Assembly (NCBI RefSeq): GCF_006715095.1
Contig: NZ_VFMO01000001.1
Span: 1,798,001 to 1,862,000, forward strand
DNA length: 64,000 bases
Direction: 5' to 3'
Origin: Yimella lutea
Lineage (GTDB): Bacteria > Actinomycetota > Actinomycetes > Actinomycetales > Dermatophilaceae
Part shown: one piece after another, positions 42,032 through 51,221 of the stretch
Layout: the number at the start of each line of letters is the position of its first letter
Numbering within the stretch: the stretch's first letter is position 1
Program-made: the position numbers and the translations under genes
The notes under the pieces: generated by a model
The model's input: the letters and a program-made list of their open reading frames with translations, nothing else
What the model was told of the DNA's origin: nothing
The model's database searches: none

Positions 42032-42604
42032 GTGACCGATCCGACCGATCCGACCGATTCGACCGTGCAGTCCGAGAAACCCGACGACTTCGCCGGCTCG
42101 CCCGACGGTTTCGAGCGCCTGTGGACCCCGCACCGGATGGTCTATATCGAGGCAGACCGGCCGGCCGACCACGACGACGAAGCCTGCCCCTTCTGTGCGG
42201 CGCCGAAGAAGGACGATGCCGACGGGCTGATCGTGCACCGCGGCGAACGCTGCTTCGTGGTGATGAACCTGTTCCCGTACAACCCCGGTCACCTGCTGGT
42301 CTGCCCGTACCGACACGTGCCGCTGTACCTCGACCTCACCGACGAGGAGACGGCCGAGTTCACCAAGCTGACCAAGGAAGGCATCCGCGCGCTGCAGGCC
42401 GTATCGGCGCCGATGGGTTTCAACCTCGGTATGAACCAGGGCGAGGTCGCCGGCGCCGGGGTGGCCGCTCACCTGCACCAGCACATCGTGCCGCGTTGGG
42501 GCGGCGACTCGAACTTCCTGCCGATCATCGCCCGGACCAAAGCGCTACCCCAGCTGCTCGAGGACGCCAGGTCGCGGCTCGCCGAAGCATGGCCGAAGAA
42601 CTGA
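42032..42604 (+). CDS. HIT-domain nucleotide phosphorylase/hydrolase
   Basis: A 190-residue histidine-triad protein. The catalytic HLHQHIVPRW motif is near residue 150, with CPFCAAPKK near residue 50 as a possible zinc site. It corresponds by gene order to the mycobacterial HIT protein upstream of pgsA, described as a diadenosine-tetraphosphate phosphorylase; that activity is inferred. The N-terminus is a (DPT)n stretch made by 9-bp DNA repeats. The GTG at 42032 looks leaderless. It heads the operon HIT-pgsA-acyltransferase-pimA. Confidence 0.9.
   Translation: MTDPTDPTDSTVQSEKPDDFAGSPDGFERLWTPHRMVYIEADRPADHDDEACPFCAAPKKDDADGLIVHRGERCFVVMNLFPYNPGHLLVCPYRHVPLYLDLTDEETAEFTKLTKEGIRALQAVSAPMGFNLGMNQGEVAGAGVAAHLHQHIVPRWGGDSNFLPIIARTKALPQLLEDARSRLAEAWPKN
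42034..42060 (+). repeat. Three tandem 9-bp repeats at the 5' end of the HIT gene
   Basis: GACCGATCC, GACCGATCC and GACCGATTC follow the start codon and encode the DPT repeat. Slippage would change length by whole codons. Confidence 0.7.
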
Positions 42605-42632
42605 ACCGGTCGCTCGGTAACCTGGGACCACC

Positions 42633-43259
42633 ATGCTGAACAAGTACGCCCGCGCGTTTTTCACGAAGGTCTTCACCCCTGTCGCCAAGCTCTTCCTCAA
42701 GATGGGGATCAGCCCCGACGTCGTGACGATCATCGGCACCCTCGGCGTCTGTTTCGGCGCGCTGGCGTTCTACCCGCGTCACGAATTCCTGATCGGGACG
42801 CTGGTCATCACCGCGTTCGTGTTCAGCGACACGATCGACGGTGTCATGGCTCGCATGTCCGGTCGCTCCAGCGTCTGGGGCGCCTACCTCGACTCGACCC
42901 TCGACCGGGTCGGCGACGCAGCCATCTTCGGAGCACTCGTCCTGTACTACGCCGGCGACCAGGGCCACAACATGCTGCTGGCCGGGCTCGCACTCGCCTG
43001 TCTGATCTTCGGCAGCGTGGTCTCCTACGCCAAGGCACGCGCCGAAGGCCTCGGTATGACCGCGAACGTCGGCATCGCCGAACGCGCCGAACGACTGGTC
43101 GTCGTGCTGGTTGCCACCGGACTGTGCGGATGGTTCCTGCGGCCCTGGGAAACCTGGATCATGGGCGTCGTACTCGGCCTGCTCGCGCTGGCCAGCTTCA
43201 TCACCGTGCTGCAGCGGATGCTCACCGTGCGTCAACAGGCGCTCGGCAAAGCTCTGTGA
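42633..43259 (+). CDS. pgsA: Phosphatidylinositol phosphate synthase (CDP-alcohol phosphatidyltransferase)
   Basis: A 208-residue membrane enzyme with about six helices. The CDP-alcohol phosphatidyltransferase signature is complete (DTIDGVMAR, then GAYLDSTLDR), with the metal-binding Asp residues in place. In actinobacteria with this gene order it joins CDP-diacylglycerol to inositol 1-phosphate, making the precursor of phosphatidylinositol mannosides, rather than phosphatidylglycerol phosphate as the name suggests. The stop overlaps the next start (GTGA). Confidence 0.93.
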   Translation: MLNKYARAFFTKVFTPVAKLFLKMGISPDVVTIIGTLGVCFGALAFYPRHEFLIGTLVITAFVFSDTIDGVMARMSGRSSVWGAYLDSTLDRVGDAAIFGALVLYYAGDQGHNMLLAGLALACLIFGSVVSYAKARAEGLGMTANVGIAERAERLVVVLVATGLCGWFLRPWETWIMGVVLGLLALASFITVLQRMLTVRQQALGKAL

Positions 43260-44182
43260 GTTTCGCCGATTCGCTGCAGGTCGCCGGGTTCCGGACGGCC
43301 TGGAAACTCGTCTGCAGACTGCCCGAGTCCGCGGCCTACGGACTCTTCGAACGTATCGCCGACGCCACCTACAAGCGCGGCGGCAAGTCGGTCGAGCGGA
43401 TGCGGTCCAACTACGCCAGAGTTCGTCCCGAACTGTCCGATGGCGAGCTGGATGCATTGGTGCGCAACGGGATTCGTTCCTATATGCGGTACTGGTGCGA
43501 CGCCTTCCGGCTCTCGGTGCACTCGCCCGAGGAACTCGCCGAGCGGATGCGGCTGACCGGCGCGGACGAGCAGGCCAGGGCGATCGTCGGGCGCGGCGAG
43601 CCGATCATCCTGTTCCTCGGCCACATGGGCAACTGGGACCTCGCCGGAGCCTGGTCGACCACCTACTTCGCGCCCGTGACGACCGTCGCCGAACGCCTCA
43701 AGCCCGAGGAACTGTTCGGGGAGTTCTTGGCCTTCCGGGAGTCCTTGGGCATGACGATCCTTCCGCTGACAGGGGGCGACAACACCTACGGACGCCTGGT
43801 CGATGCCCTCGACGCCGGCGGGTTCGTCCCGCTTCTGTCCGATCGAGACCTGACGTCCAACGGCGTCGAGGTGCGGTTGCTCGGCCACCGCATCAAGGCG
43901 GCCACCGGGCCGGCGCGATTGGCCCTCGACACCGGCGCCGCGCTGTTCCCGCTCGCGATCACCTACGAACCCGTGCCGGGTCGGGCGGCGCAACGCGTGG
44001 TCGCGCACTTCGGCGACCGGGTGGTCGTGCCGGACGGCGACCGGTCCGACCAGGTGCGTGCGATGACCCAGCAATGCGTGGACGCGCTCGGGGACGTGGT
44101 CAGGCAGCGCACCGAGGACTGGCACATGATGCAGCGCATCTTCCTCGACGACTTCGACAGCGGCCTGCAGGAGCGGCGATGA
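43256..44182 (+). CDS. patA: Phosphatidylinositol mannoside acyltransferase
   Basis: A 308-residue LpxL/HtrB-type acyltransferase. The HxxxxD catalytic motif is in LGHMGNWDLAG, followed by ERLKPEELF and the LSDRDLTSNG block. In this operon (pgsA upstream, pimA downstream, overlaps of four bases at both ends) it should acylate the mannose of PIM at the inner membrane face. GTG 43256 is fixed by the GTGA overlap. The symbol follows the mycobacterial enzyme. Confidence 0.92.
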   Translation: MSFADSLQVAGFRTAWKLVCRLPESAAYGLFERIADATYKRGGKSVERMRSNYARVRPELSDGELDALVRNGIRSYMRYWCDAFRLSVHSPEELAERMRLTGADEQARAIVGRGEPIILFLGHMGNWDLAGAWSTTYFAPVTTVAERLKPEELFGEFLAFRESLGMTILPLTGGDNTYGRLVDALDAGGFVPLLSDRDLTSNGVEVRLLGHRIKAATGPARLALDTGAALFPLAITYEPVPGRAAQRVVAHFGDRVVVPDGDRSDQVRAMTQQCVDALGDVVRQRTEDWHMMQRIFLDDFDSGLQERR

Positions 44183-45351
44183 GAATCGGGCTGGTCAGCC
44201 CGTACTCGTTCGACGTGCCGGGCGGCGTCCAGTTGCACGTGCGCGATCTTGCCGAATACCTCATCGGACGCGGTCACTACGTCGAGGTGCTCGCGCCGTC
44301 CGAACTCGACACCCCGTTGCCGCCGTACGTGGTGAGCGCGGGCAGTGCGCTTGCGGTGCCCTACAACGGCTCGGTTGCGCGGCTGACCTTCGGCCCGGTG
44401 ACGGCGAGCCGCGTGACCCGCTGGATCGAACGCGGCCGCTTCGACGTGCTGCACGTGCACGAGCCGGTGAGTCCGAGCGTCTCCATGCTCGCGATGTGGG
44501 CCGCCGAAGGACCGATCGTGGCGACCTTCCACACCAGCAACACCAAGTCGCGGGCTCTGCTGGCTGTCGGCCCGATGCTCCAACCGGGCCTGGAGAAGCT
44601 CATGGGACGCATCGCGGTGTCGGCGGAAGCGCGCCGGTTCGTCCACGAACACATCGGCGGGGACGCGGTCATCATCCCGAACGGGGTGTACGTGGACCAG
44701 TTCGCGAACGCCCCGGTCAATCCGGCCTGGCAGGGCACCGACGACCGTCCGACGCTGGCGTTCCTCGGGCGCATCGAGGAGCCGCGCAAGGGCCTGCACG
44801 TGCTGCTCGACGCCATGCCTGCGCTGCTGGCTGCGCGACCTGGGCTACGCCTCATCGTCGCCGGGCCGGGCGACCCCAAGCAGGTTCTCGAGGGACGCCC
44901 GCGCAACGTCATCGACGCCTGCGAGTTCCTCGGCCCCATCAGCGACGCCGACAAGCAGTCGTTCCTGCGGTCGGTCGACTGCTACATCGCGCCCAACACC
45001 GGCGGCGAGAGCTTCGGCATCATCCTGGTCGAGGCGATGAGTGCCGGCGCCGCCGTTGTCGCCAGTGACATCAGGGCCTTCCGCGCGGTGCTCGACGACG
45101 GCTGGGCGGGTGCGTTGTTCGCCAACGAGCAGCCGGGTGAACTCGCGGACGTCGTCCTCGAACTCCTCGCCAACGCGGCCGACCGATTGCAACTCGCAAC
45201 ACAGGGGAGCAGACGTGCGCGTCGCTTCGACTGGTCGCGGGTCGCGTCCGACGTTTTCTCGGTGTACGAAACCGTTTGTGCAGCAACTGTTCCGGCAAGG
45301 ATGGGCAGATCCGATGTCCGTCCGGTCCGTTGGTGGAGAGGCGAGAGCTGA
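44179..45351 (+). CDS. pimA: Phosphatidylinositol alpha-mannosyltransferase
   Basis: A 390-residue GT-B, GT4-family glycosyltransferase that puts the first mannose on phosphatidylinositol from GDP-mannose. SPYSFDVPGGVQLHVRDLAE is the family N-terminus (glycine-rich loop), VHEPVSPS and FHTSNTKS line the acceptor site, and GRIEEPRKGL and NTGGESFGIILVEAM bind the donor (EX7E). It acts at the inner face of the membrane. The start overlaps the acyltransferase stop (ATGA). Confidence 0.95.
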   Translation: MRIGLVSPYSFDVPGGVQLHVRDLAEYLIGRGHYVEVLAPSELDTPLPPYVVSAGSALAVPYNGSVARLTFGPVTASRVTRWIERGRFDVLHVHEPVSPSVSMLAMWAAEGPIVATFHTSNTKSRALLAVGPMLQPGLEKLMGRIAVSAEARRFVHEHIGGDAVIIPNGVYVDQFANAPVNPAWQGTDDRPTLAFLGRIEEPRKGLHVLLDAMPALLAARPGLRLIVAGPGDPKQVLEGRPRNVIDACEFLGPISDADKQSFLRSVDCYIAPNTGGESFGIILVEAMSAGAAVVASDIRAFRAVLDDGWAGALFANEQPGELADVVLELLANAADRLQLATQGSRRARRFDWSRVASDVFSVYETVCAATVPARMGRSDVRPVRWWRGES

Positions 45352-45929
45352 TGCGTGTGTGGTTCTGGGTCATGCTCGTCGTTGCGGTCCTCGCGCTCGT
45401 TGCCTGGTACCTCTCCTACACCGCGGCACGGTTGGACCGCTTGCACGCCAGGCTGGAGGGTTCGGTGTCGGCACTGGATGCCCAGTTGGTGCGCCGGGCC
45501 GAGGCGGTCATGGAACTCGCGCACTCCGGTGTACTCGATCCCGCGAGTTCGATGTTGCTCGCGCAAGCGGCCACCGGCTCGCTCGACTTCGCCGACGACG
45601 CCGAGGTGCACGGCGAGGTGCGTGACTTCGGCATCGACCGGGAACGAGCCACCGCCGAGTCTGCGCTCAGCCATACGCTGCGACTCACGCTCACGCCGGA
45701 CGCGGTCCGCGAGATCGAGACGCACAAGGGTGGGCTCGCGTTGACGCAGCGGGTGCAGCAGGCGGGCCAGCGTGTCGTCCTGGCTCGTGCGTTCCACGAC
45801 GACGCAGTACGCGCCGTGCGTCGGGTGCGGGCGCAGCCGCCGGTCCGTGCCTTCCGGCTCGCCGGCCGCACCACCATGCCGCAGGTCGTCGACTTCGACT
45901 CCGACCCACCGGCCATCGACAGCTTCTGA
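45351..45929 (+). CDS. Conserved membrane-anchored protein, LemA-like
   Basis: 192 residues. An N-terminal membrane helix (WVMLVVAVLALVAWYL) is followed by helical, Ala/Arg/Glu-rich sequence (YTAARLDRLHARLEGSVSALDAQL, NxxR-like helical repeats) that resembles LemA-type proteins without a firm signature. The catalytic NUDIX box seen in the mycobacterial gene after pimA is absent. The ATG shares one base with the pimA stop (TGATG), so it is the last gene of the PIM operon and may serve envelope lipid work. The function is unknown. Confidence 0.75.
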   Translation: MRVWFWVMLVVAVLALVAWYLSYTAARLDRLHARLEGSVSALDAQLVRRAEAVMELAHSGVLDPASSMLLAQAATGSLDFADDAEVHGEVRDFGIDRERATAESALSHTLRLTLTPDAVREIETHKGGLALTQRVQQAGQRVVLARAFHDDAVRAVRRVRAQPPVRAFRLAGRTTMPQVVDFDSDPPAIDSF

Positions 45930-45977
45930 GCTGTCTGGACGCTGCCGTGGCAGCAAAGTGCCATATCCGACGATGTG

Positions 45978-46014
45978 GCTCGAAGTGGACTCCGCACGGG
46001 TCTAGCCTTCGAGC
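45978..46014. promoter_or_regulatory. Inverted repeat spanning the pdxS promoter
   Basis: GCTCGAAG (45978-45985) and CTTCGAGC (46007-46014) flank a TAGCCT box (46003-46008) that could be the pdxS -10, and overlap it on one side. The arms are 29 bp apart, about three helical turns. No regulator gene is adjacent. Confidence 0.35.
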
Positions 46015-46047
46015 AACACCATCGAGGTTCGAACGAGGAGTTCCGCC

Positions 46048-46962
46048 GTGACCCAGGTCGCCGACCACACCACCGATTTCACGCGCACCGGCACCGCCCG
46101 CGTCAAACGCGGCATGGCCGAGATGCTCAAGGGCGGCGTGATCATGGATGTCGTCACCCCCGAACAGGCGAGGATCGCCGAGGACGCGGGAGCCGTGGCG
46201 GTGATGGCGCTGGAGCGCGTTCCCGCCGACATTCGCGCCCAGGGCGGTGTCTCCCGGATGAGCGACCCGGACATGATCGACGCAATCATCGAGGCTGTCT
46301 CCATCCCGGTCATGGCGAAAGCACGGATCGGTCACTTCGTCGAGGCGCAGGTGCTGCAGAGCCTCGGCGTGGACTACATCGACGAGTCCGAGGTGCTCAC
46401 CCCGGCCGACTACGCCAACCACATCGACAAGTGGGAGTTCACCGTCCCCTTCGTCTGCGGCGCCACCAACCTCGGCGAGGCGTTGCGCCGCATCACCGAG
46501 GGTGCGGCGATGATCCGCTCCAAGGGTGAGGCCGGCACCGGCGACGTCTCCAACGCGACCACGCACATGCGTCAGATCCGCCAGGAGCTGCGTCGGTTGC
46601 AGAACCTGCCCGAGGACGAGCTGTACGTCGCCGCCAAGGAACTGCAGGCACCGTACGAGCTGGTCAAGGAGGTGGCCGAGCTCGGCAAGCTGCCCGTCGT
46701 CCTGTTCACCGCCGGAGGCATCGCCACCCCGGCCGACGCCGCGATGATGATGCAACTGGGCGCGGAAGGCGTCTTCGTCGGGTCGGGAATCTTCAAGAGC
46801 GGCAATCCCGCCGAGCGCGCAGCCGCGATCGTGGAGGCGACCACCTTCCATGACGACCCGGACGTGATCGCCAAGGTCTCGCGCGGCCTCGGAGAAGCCA
46901 TGGTCGGCATCAATGTCGATGACATCCCGGCGCCGCACCGATTGGCCGAACGGGGCTGGTAG
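46048..46962 (+). CDS. pdxS: Pyridoxal 5'-phosphate synthase, lyase subunit
   Basis: A 304-residue PdxS/SNZ barrel that builds PLP from ribose 5-phosphate, glyceraldehyde 3-phosphate and ammonia. Active-site residues D34 (IMDVV), K91 ([10 protein letters not shown]) and K159 (RSKGEAGTG) are present. It forms a 12-mer that docks PdxT. The GTG at 46048 has GAGGAG 8 nt upstream. Unlike the usual adjacent pdxST arrangement, a convergent GNAT gene sits between it and pdxT, so the two subunits need separate promoters here. Confidence 0.97.
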   Translation: MTQVADHTTDFTRTGTARVKRGMAEMLKGGVIMDVVTPEQARIAEDAGAVAVMALERVPADIRAQGGVSRMSDPDMIDAIIEAVSIPVMAKARIGHFVEAQVLQSLGVDYIDESEVLTPADYANHIDKWEFTVPFVCGATNLGEALRRITEGAAMIRSKGEAGTGDVSNATTHMRQIRQELRRLQNLPEDELYVAAKELQAPYELVKEVAELGKLPVVLFTAGGIATPADAAMMMQLGAEGVFVGSGIFKSGNPAERAAAIVEATTFHDDPDVIAKVSRGLGEAMVGINVDDIPAPHRLAERGW

Positions 46963-46964
46963 TC

Positions 46965-47927
46965 CTAGCTGATCCGGATGGCGCCGGCGGGCAGGTCTAC
47001 CGTCAGGCGGTCGCCGTACGTCAGACCAGTGATGCGCGGCATGAGCAACTCGATGACTGAATCCGGTTGGAAATGATCGGGTTTGGTCTCCGGGTGCGGC
47101 CAATAGAGGTAGCCCCCGAACCGCTGATCACCGTTCAGTGCAGAACACCGAACGAGCGAGAAGGTCTCCGCGTCATGCTGATCGGTCCATGCGAGGCCCG
47201 CCAGCGTGATGGTCGGGCGGACCATCTGCACGGTGGCAGCGTCGAGCGAGAGATTGATCGTGGCGGGCTCGAGCCCGGCGAGGTCGACGCCGCGCGAGGT
47301 GAAGTGGGGCGTCTGGGCGGCGATCGTTCCACCCGGATGTCTCGCGTCGCGGCCGGTGCCGGAGGCAACCCCATGACCTCGAACGACTGTGCCGGACAAC
47401 AGAATTCGACCGATATCGTCGGGGAGGGCGAAGAACTGGACATCAGGCGCCCAGTCGGGCAACCAGTCGGGACGGCTGTGGCCGAGGAATCGCCAGCCCC
47501 GGTGTCGATAGACCGCGGTGGCGCTCGACCTGCTCTGGGTGACGTCGAGTACAGGAGTCAGACCTCGGGCACGGATCTCGGCGACAGCGGTGTCCATCAG
47601 TCGTCCACCGACCCCGAGTCCGGCAGCCTCCGGTCCGACGAAAAGCACCGAGAGACAGCCCAGCGCTTCGATCGGCCGGCCGGTTCCGCGCGACCAGAAC
47701 GCCCCGTCCGGGTTGTCGCTCACCCGGGTGACAGACACGTGGCCCGCGACCTGATCGTCGATCTGCGCGACGAAGGCAACCAACTCGGTGTCGCGGACGA
47801 TGAACTGCTCAGGCGGGAACGGCAGTGGCCAGCGCAGGGGGTACTCGGAGACCGGTTGCTGGGTGCGCAGCTGCTCGACCAGCTGCGGCAGGTCCGACTC
47901 GAGGCGAGGACGGATGATCACGGACAC
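46965..47927 (-). CDS. Two-part protein with N-terminal GNAT domain, inserted between pdxS and pdxT
   Basis: 320 residues. Residues about 1-180 are a GNAT acetyltransferase with [19 protein letters not shown] as the acetyl-CoA loop and [15 protein letters not shown]. The following 140 or so residues ([28 protein letters not shown]) form a separate region I do not recognise. The stop is 2 bp from the pdxS stop and the GTG start is 17 bp from pdxT, so it fills the gap exactly, in the opposite direction. A B6-related role is only suggested by position. Confidence 0.78.
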   Translation of the reverse strand: MSVIIRPRLESDLPQLVEQLRTQQPVSEYPLRWPLPFPPEQFIVRDTELVAFVAQIDDQVAGHVSVTRVSDNPDGAFWSRGTGRPIEALGCLSVLFVGPEAAGLGVGGRLMDTAVAEIRARGLTPVLDVTQSRSSATAVYRHRGWRFLGHSRPDWLPDWAPDVQFFALPDDIGRILLSGTVVRGHGVASGTGRDARHPGGTIAAQTPHFTSRGVDLAGLEPATINLSLDAATVQMVRPTITLAGLAWTDQHDAETFSLVRCSALNGDQRFGGYLYWPHPETKPDHFQPDSVIELLMPRITGLTYGDRLTVDLPAGAIRIS

Positions 47928-47944
47928 AACGGGAGGCTAACCAA

Positions 47945-48577
47945 GTGACCGCTGCATCGGTGCCGGATGCTCGGCAGGTTACCGTCGGCGTCCTGGCTCT
48001 GCAGGGCGATGTCCGCGAACACCTGCACGCTCTGCGCACAGCGGGAGTCGCCACGGTCGCGGTGCGACGGCCCGCCGAACTCGACGCAGTCGACGGTCTT
48101 GTGCTGCCCGGTGGCGAGTCGACGACGATCGACAAGCTGCTGCGCATCTTCGACCTGCGGGATCCGATCCGCGAGCGTCTAGCACAGGGGATGCCGGTCT
48201 ACGGATCGTGTGCCGGGATGATCCTGCTGGCTGACTCGATCGTCGGTGGCACCGCCGACCAGGAGACTCTCGGCGGTATGGCGATCACGGTGCGCCGCAA
48301 CGCTTTCGGTCGACAAGTGGACTCGTTCGAGTGCGACCTGCCAATGCCTGCGCTCGGTGACATCCCGGTGCACGCCGTGTTCATCCGAGCGCCATGGGTC
48401 GAAGCCACGGACGACGCCGTGAAGGTTCTCGCCCGGGTCCCGCAGGGTCATGATGCGGCGTCGGGGCGAGCGGTCGCGGTGCGCCAGGGCAACCTGCTCG
48501 CCACCTCGTTCCATCCTGAGGTCACCGGTGACCACCGCGTGCACGCCTACTTCGCCGACATGGTCCGGCACACCTGA
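47945..48577 (+). CDS. pdxT: Pyridoxal 5'-phosphate synthase, glutaminase subunit
   Basis: A 210-residue class I glutamine amidotransferase that feeds ammonia to PdxS. Catalytic triad: C89 (YGSCAGM), H190 and E192 (SFHPEV). The PGGEST oxyanion strand is at 56-60. GTG 47945 is close after GGGAGG (47931-47936). It is divergent from the GNAT-domain gene with 17 bp between starts, so its promoter must overlap that gene. Confidence 0.96.
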   Translation: MTAASVPDARQVTVGVLALQGDVREHLHALRTAGVATVAVRRPAELDAVDGLVLPGGESTTIDKLLRIFDLRDPIRERLAQGMPVYGSCAGMILLADSIVGGTADQETLGGMAITVRRNAFGRQVDSFECDLPMPALGDIPVHAVFIRAPWVEATDDAVKVLARVPQGHDAASGRAVAVRQGNLLATSFHPEVTGDHRVHAYFADMVRHT

Positions 48578-48586
48578 GGCCGGACG

Positions 48587-48622
48587 CAGGAATGCCGCGG
48601 ACGAACGTCCGCGGCATTCCTG
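48587..48622. terminator. Terminator between pdxT and the ABC importer operon
   Basis: A 16-bp perfect stem (CAGGAATGCCGCGGAC and its complement) with a GAAC loop. Genes on both sides converge on it. Confidence 0.8.
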
Positions 48623-48649
48623 AACTGATCGACGATCAGGACAGCGAGA

Positions 48650-49999
48650 TCACTCGGTGGCCTTGATGTCGTCCGGCAGACCGGACGCGTTCGGCGCCTG
48701 AGCGGCCGTCCCGGCGTCCGGCTTGATCGCCGCGTCACCCAGGTCGGTGACCATCGGAGACTGCAGACCCTTGCCGATGCCGTTCTGGATCTCGACGACC
48801 TCGACACCGGAGATACCGAGGTGGCTGTCGGCCGAGTAACGGAAGGGCAGCTTCTGCGGGCCTTTCCACTTCGCGCCGTTCTGCTCGATCGCCTTGACGA
48901 TGCCTTCACGGGTCAACTTCTTGCCCGAGGCCTGCAGCGCCGAGACGAACGCGTACGCCTGGGACATGCCGTAGATGCGGTAGTTGGTCAGTTCGCCCTT
49001 GCCGCCGGACTCCTTCCAGACCTTCTGCCACAGCTTGACCCACGGGTCGTCGGCCGAGTCGACACCCGGGATGTACTCGGTCGTCATGATGCCGTCGAGA
49101 GCCGAGCTGCCGTTCTTCACGCTGCCCTTGGAGAACTTCGCGAGCAACTCCCCGACGAGCTTCGGGTCGGATCCGACATTGGTGTAGAACCACTTCGGCT
49201 TGTAGTTCAGCTTCATCGCGGTGAGCTGGCTGAGGGCGGTGTAGGACGGGACGTTGAAGCCCACGATGAGGTCGGCCTTGGACGCCTGCAGCGCGGCGAT
49301 CTGCGGCGCGACGTCCGTGTTACCCGTCGTGTACTTGACCTCCTTGACGACCTGCCCACCGGCGAACTGCTTCAGGCCCTTGGCCCCGTCGGCGCCGAGA
49401 TCGTCGTCCTGGAGGTAGAGGCCGATCTTGGCGTTCGGCATCTTCTCCTTGATGTACTTACCGATGATCTTGCCCTCGATCTCGTAGTCCGGCTGCCAGC
49501 CGAACGTCATCGGGCGCTTCTTCGGGTCGTCACCCCACTTGATCGACCCCGAGGAGACGAACAGGTCGGGCACCTTCTCACTGTTGAGGAAGTCGACGAC
49601 CGCCGAGTGGGTGGGGGTGCCGAGACCACCGACGACCGCGAAGACCTTGTCCTTCTGCACCAGCTCGTTGACGGCCTGTGTGGTGTTGGTGGGGATGTAC
49701 CCGTCGTCCTTGACGACGTACTGGATCTTGCGCCCGTGAATGCCGCCCTTGGAGTTGACGTAGTCGAAGTACGCCTTCGCGCCCGACGGAATCTCGCTGT
49801 AGCCGGGTGCGGCGACGCCGGTGAGCGGGTAGTGCGCACCGATCTTGACCGTGGTGTCGGTGATGCCGGTCGTGGAACCGGCGGACCCGCCGTCCTCGGA
49901 AGCCTTGTCGTCGCGGCCGCCTGCGCCGCAAGCGGCGAGCAGAACGGTGCTGAGCGCCATGCTCACGACGACCGTGCCCTTCTTGGACCTTCTCATCAT
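48650..49999 (-). CDS. Branched-chain-amino-acid-type ABC transporter substrate-binding lipoprotein
   Basis: A 449-residue periplasmic-binding-like protein of the LivJ/LivK type. The signal peptide ends in the lipobox LLAAC (lipidated C24), followed by a Gly/Ser/Asp-rich linker and a type I binding fold (KIGAHYPLTG, VVGGLGTPTHSAVV, IYGMSQAYAFVSAL). It captures amino acids, amides or urea outside the membrane; the ligand is not readable. GAGGAGG lies 5 nt before the ATG. It is the last gene of the livG-F-H-M-K-type operon. Confidence 0.92.
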   Translation of the reverse strand: MMRRSKKGTVVVSMALSTVLLAACGAGGRDDKASEDGGSAGSTTGITDTTVKIGAHYPLTGVAAPGYSEIPSGAKAYFDYVNSKGGIHGRKIQYVVKDDGYIPTNTTQAVNELVQKDKVFAVVGGLGTPTHSAVVDFLNSEKVPDLFVSSGSIKWGDDPKKRPMTFGWQPDYEIEGKIIGKYIKEKMPNAKIGLYLQDDDLGADGAKGLKQFAGGQVVKEVKYTTGNTDVAPQIAALQASKADLIVGFNVPSYTALSQLTAMKLNYKPKWFYTNVGSDPKLVGELLAKFSKGSVKNGSSALDGIMTTEYIPGVDSADDPWVKLWQKVWKESGGKGELTNYRIYGMSQAYAFVSALQASGKKLTREGIVKAIEQNGAKWKGPQKLPFRYSADSHLGISGVEVVEIQNGIGKGLQSPMVTDLGDAAIKPDAGTAAQAPNASGLPDDIKATE

Positions 50000-50035
50000 T
50001 GGTGCCTCCTCGGCGGTTGTTCCTCGCGGGCGAGG

Positions 50036-51220
50036 TCAGTGGTGGGTATTGCGGTGTGCGGTGTGCGGTGCGCGGGAGGCCGGCGCCGCTCCGGGAGCTG
50101 ATGAGTGCTTCCCGGTGTCCTGGGGGTGGGCCGAGTCGGCTTCCACGGTCGGGGTGTCCGCGGCTGCGCCGGGACCACCGCCACGACCCGGACGTCGAGC
50201 CCACAGTTTCCTGATGCCGCCGACGATTCCGCCGGGCATGAGCAGAATGACCAACATCGTGGTCAGACCGATGATCAACGGTGCGAGCTGAGCCGCCTGG
50301 ATGTCGGTCAGACCGGCCGAAGTGCCCGCGTTCGTCGCGAAGTTGGGCAGCAGGGCCAGCAATCCGGAACCGAGCAGGGCTCCTGTCAGACTGCCCAGAC
50401 CGCCGAGCACGACCGCGCTGAGCAGGGTGAGCGACAGTGTCAACGAGAACGATCCGGGAGCCGCCAGCCGGTTGGCGAGGGCGAGCAGAGCGCCCGCGAT
50501 TCCGGCGCACGCCGCACTGACGACGAACGCGATGACCCGATCGCGGCCGAGGTTGATCCCGGCCAGGGACGCGGCGACCTCGTCGTCACGCACTGCACGC
50601 CAGCGTCGTCCGACCCGGCTGGAGGAGAGGTTCGCCAGCAGGATGTAGACGAAGATCAGCAGGAACCATCCCGAGTAGGCGACCCATTCCGACGGTGTGG
50701 TCTCCGTGCCGGTCAGGAAGTAAAGCGCGTCGTCGGCGAGTTTCGGTACCTCGGGCACCATCACGCTGAGGCCCTGTTCACCGCCGAGCGTCTCGGAGAA
50801 ATGCAGCGCAAGAGCGGGCACGGCAACCGCGAGCGCGAGCGTGGCACCGGCGATGTACGGACCGTGCAGACGAGCAGCGGCGACCCCCACCACGGCGCCG
50901 ATCACGGTGGCGGCCAGTGCCGAGAGCGCGATGATCAGCAGCGTCGGCAGGGCGCCTTCGCGATCCTGCAGCAACAAGGCCGTGGTGTACGCGCCGATCG
51001 CCATGAACGCGCCGTGACCCAGGGAGAGTTGACCGTTCAGGCCGGTGAGGATCGTCAGACCGCCGGCCGCTATGGCGTAGTACGCCATCATCGCCAGCTG
51101 TCCCTGCCGGAACGGGTCGACCGATTCCATGACGAGGATGACGAGGGCCGCGGCCAGCAGGCCGAGGAGCAGGTGCCGGAGCAAGGGATTGCCCCGGACG
51201 GTTGTCACTGCGGAACGCAT
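50036..51220 (-). CDS. livM: ABC importer permease, LivM type
   Basis: A 394-residue membrane subunit with about ten helices. Family motifs are LTGLNGQLSLGHGAFMAIGAY and RDDEVAASLAGINLGRDRVIAF, the loop that contacts the ATPase. The last 50 or so residues form a Pro/Ala/His-rich cytoplasmic tail ending in a His cluster (HTAHRNTHH), which is longer than usual and could bind metal or be disordered. The start is one base after the LivH stop. Confidence 0.92.
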   Translation of the reverse strand: MRSAVTTVRGNPLLRHLLLGLLAAALVILVMESVDPFRQGQLAMMAYYAIAAGGLTILTGLNGQLSLGHGAFMAIGAYTTALLLQDREGALPTLLIIALSALAATVIGAVVGVAAARLHGPYIAGATLALAVAVPALALHFSETLGGEQGLSVMVPEVPKLADDALYFLTGTETTPSEWVAYSGWFLLIFVYILLANLSSSRVGRRWRAVRDDEVAASLAGINLGRDRVIAFVVSAACAGIAGALLALANRLAAPGSFSLTLSLTLLSAVVLGGLGSLTGALLGSGLLALLPNFATNAGTSAGLTDIQAAQLAPLIIGLTTMLVILLMPGGIVGGIRKLWARRPGRGGGPGAAADTPTVEADSAHPQDTGKHSSAPGAAPASRAPHTAHRNTHH

Positions 51221-51221
51221 G

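Noticed and set aside
45942..45955. GCTGCC-GT-GGCAGC as terminator after the PIM operon
   Set aside because: Six-bp arms and a two-base loop are too weak; kept only as an observation.
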